64,000 nt of DNA from Roseburia inulinivorans DSM 16841 (lineage in GTDB: Bacteria > Bacillota > Clostridia > Lachnospirales > Lachnospiraceae). Positions 51,283 to 62,700 of the stretch are shown here, piece by piece. The notes beneath the pieces are model-generated. The model had not been told where the DNA came from, searched no databases, and saw only the letters and a list, made by a program, of their open reading frames with translations. Numbering within the stretch: the stretch's first letter is position 1; each line of letters starts with the position of its first letter. The stretch spans positions 1 to 64,000 of the forward strand of contig NZ_ACFY01000057.1 in the NCBI RefSeq assembly GCF_000174195.1, read 5' to 3'. The position numbers and the translations under genes are program-made.

Positions 51283-53544
51283 ATGAGTGATCAGAATGTA
51301 AAAGCAGCACAAAAATATTTAAATGCGATGTTTGGTGGACATAAGGATTGGGTAAAACTGGATGAAGATGGAAAGACCGGAACAGCCGTGATGCAGGGAA
51401 TCATTCGTGCATTTCAGATTCAGAATGGAATCTCAACGATTACAGGAACGGTTGGACCACTTACTATTAATACCATGAAGAAGTTAGCCATTATTACAAA
51501 AATGGATCCGAATGATACTCCGCAGGTTAATGTATGCTTGATTCAGTGTGCTCTGTTTTGCAAAGGATATGCTGCTGGAGGAATTACTGGAATTTATTAT
51601 ACATCAGGAGTAAATGCAGTTAAAAAGATGCAGGAAAATGCAGGACTGGAAGTTACGGGCAAAATTGATTGGAAAGTTTGGTCTGGATTGTTATCCCTAA
51701 ACTGGTTTACAAAGGTTTCTGGTGGGGATTCCAATATTGTTCTTATTCAACAGCAATTAAATAGTGACTGGTCAGATGTTATTGGTGTTGGACCTTGTGA
51801 TGGAATTGCCTCAAGACAGACAATTTTGTCTTTAGTTGGTGCATTGCAGGCGGCTGAAGGAGTTACAACTGAATTAATTACAGATTTGAATTCAGTTAAT
51901 TTTGGCGATGCAACAACAAATGCGTTTCCGGGTACATTACAGAACGGACAGAACTCGACGAAATATGTTCCATTTAATAAGATTGCTCAATACGGACTAT
52001 ATTTTAACGGATATAATCCGGGAAGATTCGATGGCGTGTTTGATTCGACTACAGAGTCAAAGGTGTCAGAATTTCAGGAGTTTTATGGTCTGACAGGAAT
52101 TGGACTTGTAACAAAAGGAAAAGTAAATGTTTCTACTATGAAATCATTGCTTACGAGTAAAGGCGATACAAACAGGGCAGCAAAAGCGTGTGACTGTGCA
52201 ACAGTATTAAATAAACAACAGGCATTAGATATAAAAAATGCAGGGTATACTCATGTAGGACGTTATCTGACAGGTTCTGTTGGAAAAGAACATACACCGA
52301 AATATTTGACATCAACAGAAGTGAAAAACATTGAAAATGCAGGATTATCGGTATTCCCGATATATCAGGATGGAGGATATGAATTAAACTATTTTAAGGA
52401 TCCGTCCCAGGGAAGTGTTGATGCACAGACAGCAATTTTAGCAGCCGAGAGAATCGGTATACCAAGTGGAACGACTATATACTTTGCAGTGGATTTTGAT
52501 TGTTATTCATATCAGATTGATACATTTATTATACCTTATTTTGAACAGATTCACATGATCTTTTTCAGTTCGACAAATGATAAAAATTATAAAGTCGGCA
52601 TTTATGCACCAAGATATGTATGTACTAAAGTTTATGAAGCAGGATTGGCAAGTAAATCATTTGTGGCAGATATGTCAACTGGATTTAGCTGTAATTTGGG
52701 ATATTCGATGCCGAAGAACTGGGCATTTGATCAATTTTGTGAGTTGAACTCATTTTCTTCATCACCTTCGTTCCCACTGGATAAAGATGCATATTCAGGG
52801 AGAGATACTGGATTTAAAAAGTTCGATGCCGTATCGACAAAAACAGATGAGGAAATAGCGCAAGAAAATCTTCGGGCAAAGGTAAAAATAGCACGAAATC
52901 AATATGTCTATAATGTAATGGAGCCGCTTGGTTATCTGAATAAAATTATGGATGTGGGTGTGGAGTATGATAAGGAAATTTCACTGGGAACAATGATGAG
53001 TCCTCAAGGAGCAATTGATATTTCTACTAAAATATCCACATCGCTTGAAAGTTCAACTGGTAAAATTTATAATATAAAAGTGGATATAGGAAATGATGGA
53101 GAATTGACACAAACTTGCAAAAATCAAATTATGGAGATTTCATCAAATTTATCAGATACAGGTATAGAGGGAGCAGATAACTTTGGAAATACGATAGAAA
53201 AAATTGCTTTATCGGTTAAATCTGGTAATATTGCTTTTGAAATAAATAATGTTTTTGCCAATAGTGTAGAGTTTTCCATTGTATTTAGTACATCAGATTT
53301 GCTGCCAGAAGAGGAAAAAGAGTGGACAATATCGGTTGCTTTGATTTTTACAATGACATTAAATTCTAATAGTGGTCTTGAATTTAATGTTGTAGAATTC
53401 ACAAAAGAGCATAGTAATATACTGGCAGGAGCCGTAATATTAGTTCTTGCGGGTGCATTAGTTGTAAATGCAATTCCGTCAATTATTGCTTTATTTTCAG
53501 CTGGAGCAGGTACTGTTTTTGGTTTGTTGATTCAAGCGCTGTAA
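51283..53544 (+). CDS. DUF1906 glycoside-hydrolase-like protein with peptidoglycan-binding repeats
   Basis: 753 residues from ATG 51283 (site aggagg). Three or so peptidoglycan-binding-type repeats occupy residues 1-290 (AAQKYLNAMFGG; AVKKMQENAGLEVTGKIDWK; GRFDGVFDSTTESKVSEFQE). The DUF1906/Rv2525c-like TIM-barrel follows at about 305-520 (YTHVGRYLTGSVGKEHTPKY; TIYFAVDFDCYSYQ; KNWAFDQFCEL). A C-terminal 200-residue part ends in two Gly/Ala-rich hydrophobic segments (ILAGAVILVLAGALVVNAIP; IIALFSAGAGTVFGLLIQAL). There is no signal peptide, so export must be unusual or by lysis. It could be a wall-degrading effector or an antibacterial cargo protein. Confidence 0.75.
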   Translation: MSDQNVKAAQKYLNAMFGGHKDWVKLDEDGKTGTAVMQGIIRAFQIQNGISTITGTVGPLTINTMKKLAIITKMDPNDTPQVNVCLIQCALFCKGYAAGGITGIYYTSGVNAVKKMQENAGLEVTGKIDWKVWSGLLSLNWFTKVSGGDSNIVLIQQQLNSDWSDVIGVGPCDGIASRQTILSLVGALQAAEGVTTELITDLNSVNFGDATTNAFPGTLQNGQNSTKYVPFNKIAQYGLYFNGYNPGRFDGVFDSTTESKVSEFQEFYGLTGIGLVTKGKVNVSTMKSLLTSKGDTNRAAKACDCATVLNKQQALDIKNAGYTHVGRYLTGSVGKEHTPKYLTSTEVKNIENAGLSVFPIYQDGGYELNYFKDPSQGSVDAQTAILAAERIGIPSGTTIYFAVDFDCYSYQIDTFIIPYFEQIHMIFFSSTNDKNYKVGIYAPRYVCTKVYEAGLASKSFVADMSTGFSCNLGYSMPKNWAFDQFCELNSFSSSPSFPLDKDAYSGRDTGFKKFDAVSTKTDEEIAQENLRAKVKIARNQYVYNVMEPLGYLNKIMDVGVEYDKEISLGTMMSPQGAIDISTKISTSLESSTGKIYNIKVDIGNDGELTQTCKNQIMEISSNLSDTGIEGADNFGNTIEKIALSVKSGNIAFEINNVFANSVEFSIVFSTSDLLPEEEKEWTISVALIFTMTLNSNSGLEFNVVEFTKEHSNILAGAVILVLAGALVVNAIPSIIALFSAGAGTVFGLLIQAL

Positions 53545-53624
53545 ATTGTAAAAGAATAAAAGAGACAATGGCCAGAGGTTCGATTTTATAAAGAGGACCT
53601 CTGGCAAAAGGAGGATTAAGAAGA

Positions 53625-54185
53625 ATGCATATTAAATCAATTGTGTCAGATGAGGATAGGGAAGAATTAGAAAGAATGCTTTCGCTTGGGTTTATAATTC
53701 CTAATCAATTATTTAAAACAAGACAGAAAAGTAGAATGATTATCTATATTTTTACACCTGTAGAATTTTTACTGTCGATTAATTGTTATCTGTCGGAAAG
53801 TTATTTGATGTTTGGAATAGGGATTGGAACTTGTGTGGCTTGTGTGGCTTGGATTATTTGGTATCAAATGATTGGTAAAAATTTTGAAAAAAATGTTCAT
53901 GAATTTGTCTGGGGTAGATCAGGATATGAAACGGTGGATATCGATGAAAACGCAATTAAAATAGATGAAGATCAAATTTATGAATTTAAAAATATTGATA
54001 GAATGTTCTTATATAAAAACTTCTTTTTTTTCATAACAAATGAAAAGAAAATATTTATATTTAAAACGACAGATATGGAGTCGGATGAACTTATAAAAAT
54101 TATTAAAACAACAGGGATTTTATTTGAAAAAAAAGAAAAACCATTTAATATTTATAAGTATTGTAAAAAAGGAAAAAGTTTTTAA
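53625..54185 (+). CDS. YcxB-like membrane protein, possible immunity partner
   Basis: 186 residues from ATG 53625 (site aaaggagg). Two neighbouring membrane helices (MIIYIFTPVEFLLSINCYL; MFGIGIGTCVACVAWIIWYQ) are followed by a soluble PH-like domain (YEFKNIDRMFLYKNFFFFIT). This order is that of YcxB-like proteins. It lies 80 bases after the DUF1906 gene and shares its low GC content. The pairing resembles an effector and its membrane-bound immunity protein, which is an inference. Confidence 0.6.
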   Translation: MHIKSIVSDEDREELERMLSLGFIIPNQLFKTRQKSRMIIYIFTPVEFLLSINCYLSESYLMFGIGIGTCVACVAWIIWYQMIGKNFEKNVHEFVWGRSGYETVDIDENAIKIDEDQIYEFKNIDRMFLYKNFFFFITNEKKIFIFKTTDMESDELIKIIKTTGILFEKKEKPFNIYKYCKKGKSF

Positions 54186-54195
54186 AAATAAGCAG

Positions 54196-54272
54196 AGGAT
54201 GGTGGATTTATCATCCTTTTAGAGAAGAGCATGTATTTTAAAGGGAATCTGGTTTTGCAGGTTCCCTTTTTG
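54196..54272 (+). terminator. Two consecutive terminators
   Basis: The first has the stem aggatg / catcct and tttt (54196-54220). The second has aaagggaa / ttcccttt and a T-run (54240-54272). Together they isolate the cargo genes from the regulatory pair. Confidence 0.8.
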
Positions 54273-54588
54273 CCATCAAAAACGTTGATGTTTTATCAAA
54301 TGACGCTAAAAATAAAAAGAATAATGCAGGGGGTGACATTATTAGTTATCGCTGTAATATTTGGATAAAATATAAATAAAACATAAAAAATATAAATAAA
54401 TTATAAAATGGCGACAGTTTTTTCTTGTTCAAGTGTTTATTATATAGAGGACAAAATAAGACAGCAAAGGAAGTGGTGCTGTTGCATCGGAAAAATGACA
54501 CAAAATTAGTGATGTCCATTCGGGAAAAGAATTGAAGGGGATTCTTTTCCCCATTTGTCGTGTTACGAAAGACTGAGGGTAAGAAAAT
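54273..54588. promoter_or_regulatory. Intergenic region upstream of the LytTR operon
   Basis: No gene was seen in these 316 bases. It begins with the inverted repeat catcaa / ttgatg, continues as an almost pure A/T tract (54365-54410) and contains ttgttcaagtg...tattatatag, a possible promoter, then acagca / tgctgt near 54461-54482. No Agr-type direct repeats were convincing. Confidence 0.35.
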
Positions 54589-55302
54589 ATGCTAGAACTT
54601 GCAATCTGTGATGATGACATCATCCTATGTAATTGGTTAGAACAGAAGCTGCTCCATTATGGGAAAGCGAATGACTGTCAGATATCTATAGAAATATACT
54701 ATTCTGCGGAGCAGCTTCTTAACAGGCTGGAAGAAGAATCCTACGATATGTTATTCCTTGATATTTGTCTGGAACATGAGAATGGAATTGATATCGGAAC
54801 GGAGATACGAAAGAAAAATTATGGAAAAGAACTGCGGATTACCTATATTTCAACATATCAGGAATATGCTATGAAATTATTCCGTATTCATCCATTTGAT
54901 TTTCTTGTAAAGCCAATCCGAGAGGAAGAACTTTTCCGGGTGATAGGTAAATTACGGGAACTGTTAAAAGAACGGAAGAAAATATTTGAATATACGGATA
55001 CAAAAGGAATCCACAAGATTTCTTATGACAAGATCCTGTATTTTTATAGTCTGGGAAAAAGAGTACATATCGTGACATCGGAAAAAGAATATGAATATCG
55101 AGGAAAATTAAAGGATGTAGCGGATGTAACAGAAGAATATTTCTTACTGATTCACAAGTCCTATCTCATCAATATGGAACACGTGGAGCATTACGAATAT
55201 GACAACGTGGTTATGAAAGACAAGACACGTCTCAGTATCAGTAAAGCAAATCGCAAGAAGGTCAGGGAAAGACTATTACAAACGGAGAAGAAAAGATTAT
55301 GA
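54589..55302 (+). CDS. LytTR-family response regulator (AgrA-like)
   Basis: 237 residues. The receiver domain starts LELAICDDDIILCNWLEQKL, with the phosphoacceptor Asp in YDMLFLDICLEHENG and the conserved Thr and Lys in YISTYQEYA and DFLVKPI. The LytTR DNA-binding domain follows (IHKISYDKILYFYSLGKRVH; FLLIHKSYLINMEHV). The start ATG 54589 follows gagggtaag. It overlaps the kinase gene by ATGA. It probably controls the downstream Rhs gene or the ICE cargo. Confidence 0.92.
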   Translation: MLELAICDDDIILCNWLEQKLLHYGKANDCQISIEIYYSAEQLLNRLEEESYDMLFLDICLEHENGIDIGTEIRKKNYGKELRITYISTYQEYAMKLFRIHPFDFLVKPIREEELFRVIGKLRELLKERKKIFEYTDTKGIHKISYDKILYFYSLGKRVHIVTSEKEYEYRGKLKDVADVTEEYFLLIHKSYLINMEHVEHYEYDNVVMKDKTRLSISKANRKKVRERLLQTEKKRL

Positions 55303-56573
55303 ATATCCATTTGATCACTTATCTGACAAGTAAATTATTCTGGATTTATACTGTGTTCCGTTACAATACCATCCTGTATCCAAAAAATGAGGATACACAA
55401 AAGCTATTTGCATATTTTTGTGCATATCTGCTTTCATGCTGGGGAAGCATGCAGTGGGGAACGATGTACGGAGATCTGATCTTTGAGCTGATAGCTCTGT
55501 TAATTATAACAGTGGCATATCAGGCAGACTGGCAACATCATGTCTGGAATACACTTATGGTATATATTATGGGAATTTTATGTGATGGGATTCCAATCGT
55601 GTTCTTTCAACGGTATGCGGTAGCAAGAAATCCGGTGCATCATCACATGGGACCGGGAACTATTGTAATGGGAAATTTTATATTCTTTTTACTGGAAGTC
55701 ATTATTGAAAGAAAAGTAGGTGTAAAGAGAAGTTATTATATAAAGAACCGTCATTGGCTTGCTATGCTTTCTGTCCCGGTGATCAGCATTATAGTCTGTA
55801 TCAGGATATTGCTGCCAGACAGAAGAGGTGTGCGGTCTACGATTGTATTATTCTTACTGTTTATCAATGTGTTTATTTTCTATCTGCACGATGAGGTTCA
55901 GAAAAGTTATATTGAAACAGCAAAACAGGAAGAGATGAAAATTCAGATGAGCCAGTATGCAAAAGAACTGGAGATGATGATGAAATTACAGGACAGGCTG
56001 AATAAGATACATCATGATTACAAGCACCATCTTACAACAATAGGGGCAATGGCAAAAACGGGAGGAAATGAAGAGATTCTATCGTATCTGAAACAAATGG
56101 AGAATATAGCCGGAACAGCCTTATGTCATCATTTATATACAGAAAACCGTAATATGAATAATCTGCTGAATTATATTTTGGAAGATTCGAAATCAGTAAT
56201 TGAAAATCCGGAGATTTCTGTAGAAATACCGAATCATATAGGGGAAGAATTATTTGATATAAGTATAATAGTGGGAAATCTTATGGATAATGCTATTCGT
56301 GGGACAGCAGCTTCAGATGAAAGGAGATTATCGTTTCAGATGTATTATGGAAAAGGAATCATGAATATCCAGATTGAGAATAGCATAAAAGATACACCAA
56401 AAGTGCGGAATGGAATTTATCTGACAACGAAAAGCAGGAAAGAAGGACATGGAATAGGATTACAAAATGTGAAACTCGTAGTAGAAAAATATCATGGTCA
56501 GATGGAGATCTGCCATACGGAGAAATCCTTTCAAGTGAAAATATTATTATATATGAAATTAGATGAAAAATAG
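55299..56573 (+). CDS. GHKL sensor histidine kinase (AgrC-like)
   Basis: 424 residues. About six N-terminal membrane helices (to residue 200) are followed by a coiled linker (QEEMKIQMSQYAKELEMMMK). The phosphoacceptor His lies in NKIHHDYKHHLTTIGAMAK, the N-box in IIVGNLMDNAIRG and the G-box in GHGIGLQNVKLVVEKYHG. Such kinases usually sense secreted peptides, but no AgrB/AgrD-like genes are nearby. It forms an operon with the LytTR regulator; its stop codon is part of the terminator stem. Confidence 0.92.
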   Translation: MNIHLITYLTSKLFWIYTVFRYNTILYPKNEDTQKLFAYFCAYLLSCWGSMQWGTMYGDLIFELIALLIITVAYQADWQHHVWNTLMVYIMGILCDGIPIVFFQRYAVARNPVHHHMGPGTIVMGNFIFFLLEVIIERKVGVKRSYYIKNRHWLAMLSVPVISIIVCIRILLPDRRGVRSTIVLFLLFINVFIFYLHDEVQKSYIETAKQEEMKIQMSQYAKELEMMMKLQDRLNKIHHDYKHHLTTIGAMAKTGGNEEILSYLKQMENIAGTALCHHLYTENRNMNNLLNYILEDSKSVIENPEISVEIPNHIGEELFDISIIVGNLMDNAIRGTAASDERRLSFQMYYGKGIMNIQIENSIKDTPKVRNGIYLTTKSRKEGHGIGLQNVKLVVEKYHGQMEICHTEKSFQVKILLYMKLDEK

Positions 56574-56601
56574 TAAGGCGATGGTGTCTTACTATTTTTT
56601 T
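56571..56601 (+). terminator. Terminator of the two-component operon
   Basis: tagtaag and cttacta pair perfectly around a 10-base loop, followed by seven T. The stem starts at the kinase stop codon. Confidence 0.88.
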
Positions 56602-56764
56602 CGACCGATTTCGTCTATTTTTGCCACCTCAAGGGGCATTTTTACCATTTATGAAAATTTTGTGATTTTTTAGATTATAGTAGTGCCAAAGTCAGAAAAA
56701 AGGAGGGTAGCGGTTATTTTGTAAAGGAATTATAGAAAAAGATTACAAGAGAGAGAAAGAGACT
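56602..56764 (+). promoter_or_regulatory. Upstream region of the Rhs gene, candidate LytTR-regulated promoter
   Basis: This region has the inverted motif tttttgcc-acctcaag-gggcattttt (about 56618-56643), then accatttatg and a possible -10 box ttatag at about 56674. The weakly spaced repeats in front of a promoter with no clear -35 fit activation by the adjacent LytTR regulator. The site is an inference from position and symmetry. Confidence 0.35.
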
Positions 56765-59700
56765 ATGAAGAGATTTCGAAAGTCGGCTATAGCCTTAGTA
56801 CTTGCACTCCTGATGGCACTACAGGGAACAGAGCCTATTTTTGTACAGGCAAAAGAGGCCATTGAGGATGTACAGAAGAATGCAGATTTCTCCAGACCAG
56901 AGGCTTTGACGGAAGAGGAAGCAGGGATTACAGATTCCACATCTGGAGAACAAGATAAGAGTCAGCAGTCTGATGCGGACGTACAAAATGAAACGACGCC
57001 ATCAGAAGATACAGAGACGCAGGAAGAACAGACAACTCCAGCGGAAGAAACAGAAGAAAATCCGCAGGAAAAAGAAGTGGAGTTGAAAGAACCACAGGAT
57101 TACTATCCGATTCCAGAAGAACCGGAAGGTGAACTGATTGATTATGATGCCATTTCCAAGACTTATAAGACAGGGGACAAGCAGTATACAACCGTTTATG
57201 GAGGTTATGTCGGAACTTATAAGAATGAGGATGGAGATACCGAGCTGGTTGATAATACACTTGTAAAACCAGAAGAAGCAGATACTCCGGCATCCGAAGA
57301 AGCACAGGAAGCCAGCAGTGTAGTGGCAACTGAAGAAAAGGAAGAGAAAACAGAAGTTTATCAGAACAAGGCAAACGATTATGCTATCCTTCTTCCGGAA
57401 CAGATGTCAGAAGAGAATGGTGTAACGATTGAAAATGGAAAGACCAGAATCGGGATCATTCCGGTAGATGGAGATTATACACATTCCGTTATTAAAGACA
57501 ATGCGATCCTTTATAATGAAGTTTACGAGGGCGCAGATGTTCAGTATACAGTACTGGATTCCAGCATTAAGGAAGATATCGTACTTCAGCAGCCAACAGA
57601 CAGGGAAGTCTATGAATACGAGCTGCAGATTCCGGGGTATCAGGCAGAAGTAAAAGACAATCAGGTCTATATCTATCCGGAAGGGAAGACAATCAAAGAT
57701 GCGAAGTATCTTCTGGAGACGCCATCAATGGAAGATGCTGCCGGGGAAATCAGTTTCCTGATCACATTGGAACTTCGGGAAGAAGATGGAAAAACAATCC
57801 TGACCGTAAAACCAGATAGGGATTGGCTTTCGGCAGAAGAACGTCAGTATCCGGTCAGGATCGATCCGACACCAGTAGAGATTCAGAAGAGTTCCTTTAA
57901 CATGATCGGTGTGGAAGAGGGAAGTCCTACCAGTCAGATTGGTGACAACAATTATCCGTATGTCGGATTTGATGATGGTATTAAGTCTGGGAACCTTGCA
58001 GGATTTGGTACTGCACACCAGAACTGCCGGACTTATATCAAAGTAAATTCAAATTTTAGTCAGATTCCGAAAGATTCCAAAATTGACAGTGCAACATTTG
58101 CAGTCAGTCAGAAAACTGCATACAGTGGTGGTGCATCCCAGTTTGGACTTTATCGTGTAGATCAGTCGTGGAACACCTCCATCACATGGAAAACAAAACC
58201 AGTAAATCTTACGTTTCAGGATGTACAGAATGCAAGTACCAGCAGGAACAGCTATATCAATTATGACGTCAAAGATCTGGTCAATGACTGGGTGCAGGGA
58301 ACTCATGCGAATAACGGATTTGCACTGGTAGCCATTGCCGAGGCAAATAACCTTGGAGCTTCTATGCAGTGTGAGGTACTGAATAACAGGGCATCCGTTT
58401 ATGGACCGAAACTCAGCATCCAGTGGTCACCGGCTGAAGATCCATATCTGCGAGATATGTCACTGGATGAAACAACGATCCTGCTTCGCCCGATGACAGA
58501 AAAGAATACAAATGGAAAGCTGAAGTTTGATGCCGTATTTGCAGACGGAATTGCAAAGAGCAAATCTACAGTAGAATATTATCTGCTTCCAGATGAGGAA
58601 AATGAAGAACATCACGAAACAGATGCAAAACCATTGTATTCCTATCCAGACAGTACTGAATACAATAAGCAGTTCCCGGAGGCGAATAAGTATTACAGCA
58701 AAGATTCCAACTGGCAGAGTGCACTGTATTCAGGGCTGACGAAGGACAAGCTTTATAAGATCAAAGCAAAAGCATCGAAAGAGATTGATGGAAAGCTGGA
58801 AACAGGAAAAGAAGTGACCAGTGACAGCTTTGTGATCTATGAAGTGAAGCAGTTTGATACATTCCCGAAGATTGCAAAATATTATGGTGTTCCGCTTAAG
58901 AACATTATGAAAGACAATCAGGTTATGGACGCACTGGTAGTCGCAAATAACACGATCTTTATCCGTAACCCACAGACAAATGTTCCATATAGTCCTGCAC
59001 CGCTTACCGATCAGGATAAGATGCGGATTGACGGAGCATTGATGGGAAGAGGCCTGCACTGTGAATTTGGATTTGAACCAGTCAACTTAAATACTGGTAA
59101 CTTCTACATGGATCAGTCCGATGCGACGATGAATGAACTGAATGGAGAATTCTCCATTACAAGAAGCTACAATTCCAAAGGAACAGACCAGCATTCCATG
59201 TTCGGACGTGGATGGAGCTTTAACTATGACCAGTCACTTTCTCAAATGGAGGACGGAAGTCTTCTGTATATGAGAGGGGACGGAAGTTATCTGATCTTTG
59301 ATAAGAATGAAGATGGAAGCTACACTACTCCGGATGGTTATGTATATGATTTAAAAGCAGTCAGCTATAAAGATACAGACCATGACTACATCGGATGGGA
59401 ACTGACAGATGCGGATCAGAGCGTCTGGTCATTTGATAAATATGGAATTTTACGTTATGTAACGGATGTGAATGGATTTAAGACAGTATTAGATTATGAC
59501 GATGATTATAATCTGAGTAAGATTACAACACCATCCGGAAAAACATTCGGGGTAAAACAGGATAAATTCGGGCATATCAAGGAACTGTCTCTTCCAGATG
59601 GTGGAAAAGTTTCTTACAAATATGATGAGCAGGGAAATCTGATATCTGTAACAGATCCGAATGGAACAACAAAAGAGTACAAATATGATGATGACAGCCG

Positions 59701-62700
59701 TATGACAAGCTGGAAAGATGAGAATGGCAATACGGTTGTAAAGAATACTTACGATAAAGAAGGAAGAGTTGTAGAGCAGACTGATGCAGAAAAAGGAACG
59801 GCAACTTTCAAGTACGGAAAGAGTTCTACTACAACAACGGATAACGAAGGAAATAAGACCGTTTATCATTATGATGATCAGTACCGCACAACATCCATTG
59901 AATATCCGGATGGAACAACCTGTGAAAAGACTTATAATGCAGAGAATCAGCTTGCTTCCGAAACGACAGCAGCCGGAACAAAAACTTACACTTATGATAC
60001 ATTTGGCAATGTAGCAACGGAGACAAGAGAGGATGGAAAGACAGCCTCTTATACTTATAATGAGCAGAATAAGCTGACCAGTGCAACTGGATATAACGGA
60101 GCAACGGTTACTTACAGTTATGACGGTAATGGAAATATGGTCACATCTACAAAACCGGATGGAACAGCCATTACCTATACTTACGATGACAAACATCGTA
60201 TGGTATCCCAGACAGACGGCAGAGGTGTCACAACAACGTATTCGTATGACGGACCGAACATGACCGGATATGTGGATGGAAATGGAGCAGCATGGGGATT
60301 CACGTATGACGCGATGAATCGTGCAGTTACCATGACAGATCCACTTGGAAATGTAACCTCGAACAGTTACGATGCGAATGGCAATCTGACTTCCAAGACA
60401 GCAGCCGATGGCGGTGTGACCGCTTATACGCTGGATGGTGTGGGAAATATTACAGCAAGTACTGACGCACTGGGGAATACCACCACTTATACTTATGATA
60501 AGATGTACAACATGACCAGTGGTACAGATCCGAAAGGAAATCAGATCAGCTACGTTTATGATAAGAATTATCAGCAGGTCAAAGCAACCGATGCAAAAGG
60601 AAATACAATTACTTATAAGTATGACAGCATGGGACGTGTCATAGAAGAGAGTAATAAAGATTTTGGAACAAAGCTCTATGAATATGACAAAGCAGGAAAT
60701 CTGAAAAAATATACCGATGGAAATGGAAATGCAACCGTATCCAAGTTTGATTCTCTTGGACAGGTGCTTCAGTCCAAAGATGCAGTTGGTAATATAACCA
60801 AATATGAATATGACGCATTAGGAAATGAAACCAAGATTACTTATGGAGATGGAAGCAGCCATTCCAAGGAATATGATAACTGCGGAAGACTCGCTAAAGA
60901 GACAGATGAATTAGGTGCAGTTACCACTTATACTTATGATGCGGCAGACAATCTGGTATCAAAATCAGATGACAGTGGAAGAACCTGGACTTATACCTAC
61001 GATAATACAGGAAACCGCTTAAGTGAAACCAACCCAGAAGGTGGAACTACCACATATACTTATGATAAAGCAGGAAATCTGGTATCTTCTACCGATGAAG
61101 AGGGAAGAACAGATACTTATGCTTACGACAAGGCAGGAAATCTGACTACATCCAAAGATGCCCTTGGATATACCGTATCCATGAAGTATGACTTAAATGG
61201 AAATCTGGTATCCTCTACCGATGAAAATGGAAATACCAGTACCATGACTTACGATGGTAATGGAAACATGACATCGGTAAGCGATGCAAAGGGCAACATT
61301 ACAGCAATGAAATATGATTCCACCGACAATCTGGAACAGACGGTGGATGCCCTGAAAGGAAAGACCACTTACGAATACGATTCACAGGGCAACAGCACAA
61401 AGATGACAGATGCCCTCGGCAATGCGTATAGTTATGTGTATGATAAAGAGGGAAATAACACATCCATAATACTGCCGACAGGGGACAAGGTGCTGATGGA
61501 GTACGATGCCATCGGACAGCTTGTAAAATGTACGGATGCACAGGGACTCGTAATTACCTATCAATATGACGGAGCAGGCAACCTGATCCATTCCTCCGAC
61601 AATGGTGGAAACAGTATGGATTATACTTATGATGGTGCCGGAAATGTACTGACACAGACCGATGAACTTGGCAGGACAGCAACATACAAGTACGATCAGT
61701 ACGGCAGACTCCTGAAACTTACTGAAGCAGACGGAAGTATCACATCTTATGAATATGATGTTATGGACCGCATTACAGCGGTAACGGATGCGGAAGGTCA
61801 TAAAACAACCTTTACCTACGATAAAGTCGGCAACCAGTTATCCATGACAGAAGAAGAGGAAGCCACATATAAATACGCTTACGATAAGAAAGACCGGGTT
61901 ATTTCTCAGACAAATCCACTGGGAGCATCCAGCACCTTTAAGTATGACGGAAATGATAATGTGACGGAATCTGTCGATGAAAACGGTACGGTTACCAAGT
62001 ATGCTTACGATAAAAATGACAATCTCGTATCCCAGACAGACGGAAATGGAAATACGACAACCTACCAGTATGATGAACTGGACCGCAAGATCGGTGAGAC
62101 TTCTCCGTTAAAAGAAACAAATGAATACCGTTATGATGCCATTGGAAATCTTACCAAATCAAAAGATCCGATGGGACTCATTACCGAATACAAATATGAC
62201 AGCCTGAGTAACATGACGGAACAGATTTCTCCAAAGGGAGCAGTTACCAAATATGATTACGACAAGCATGGCAATGTCATTTCTGTAACGGATGCAAAGG
62301 GAAATGAGACACAGTACAGTGTTGACCTGAATGACAATGTCACAAAGATGACACAGGCGAATGGTGGAGAGTATACCTATAGTTATGATAAAGCCGGACG
62401 TCTGAAGAGTATGACCAGTCCACTGGGTTATACTAAAAATTTCTCTTATGATAAAGTGGACAACGTGGTAAAAGAAAGCGACAGCTTAAAGAGTACCACT
62501 ACTTATACTTACGATAAGCTCCATAACATGAAGTCTTCTACCAATGCACTGGATGGAACAACCAGCTTTTCTTATGATAAGTATGGCAATCTGGTGAAGG
62601 AGACAGATCCGCTTGGACGGAGCAATACCTACAGTTATGACCTGGCAGGTCAGATGACTTCTGCAGCTGATCCGCTTGGTAAGATAACTGCTTACACTTA

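Noticed and set aside
59489-60196. Long Cys/Ile-rich open frame on the minus strand within the Rhs gene (and similar ones at 57725, 61382 and 62486)
   Set aside because: These mirror the periodic YD-repeat codons, have no ribosome sites and show membrane-like composition only because they complement Tyr/Asp/Gly-rich coding sequence.
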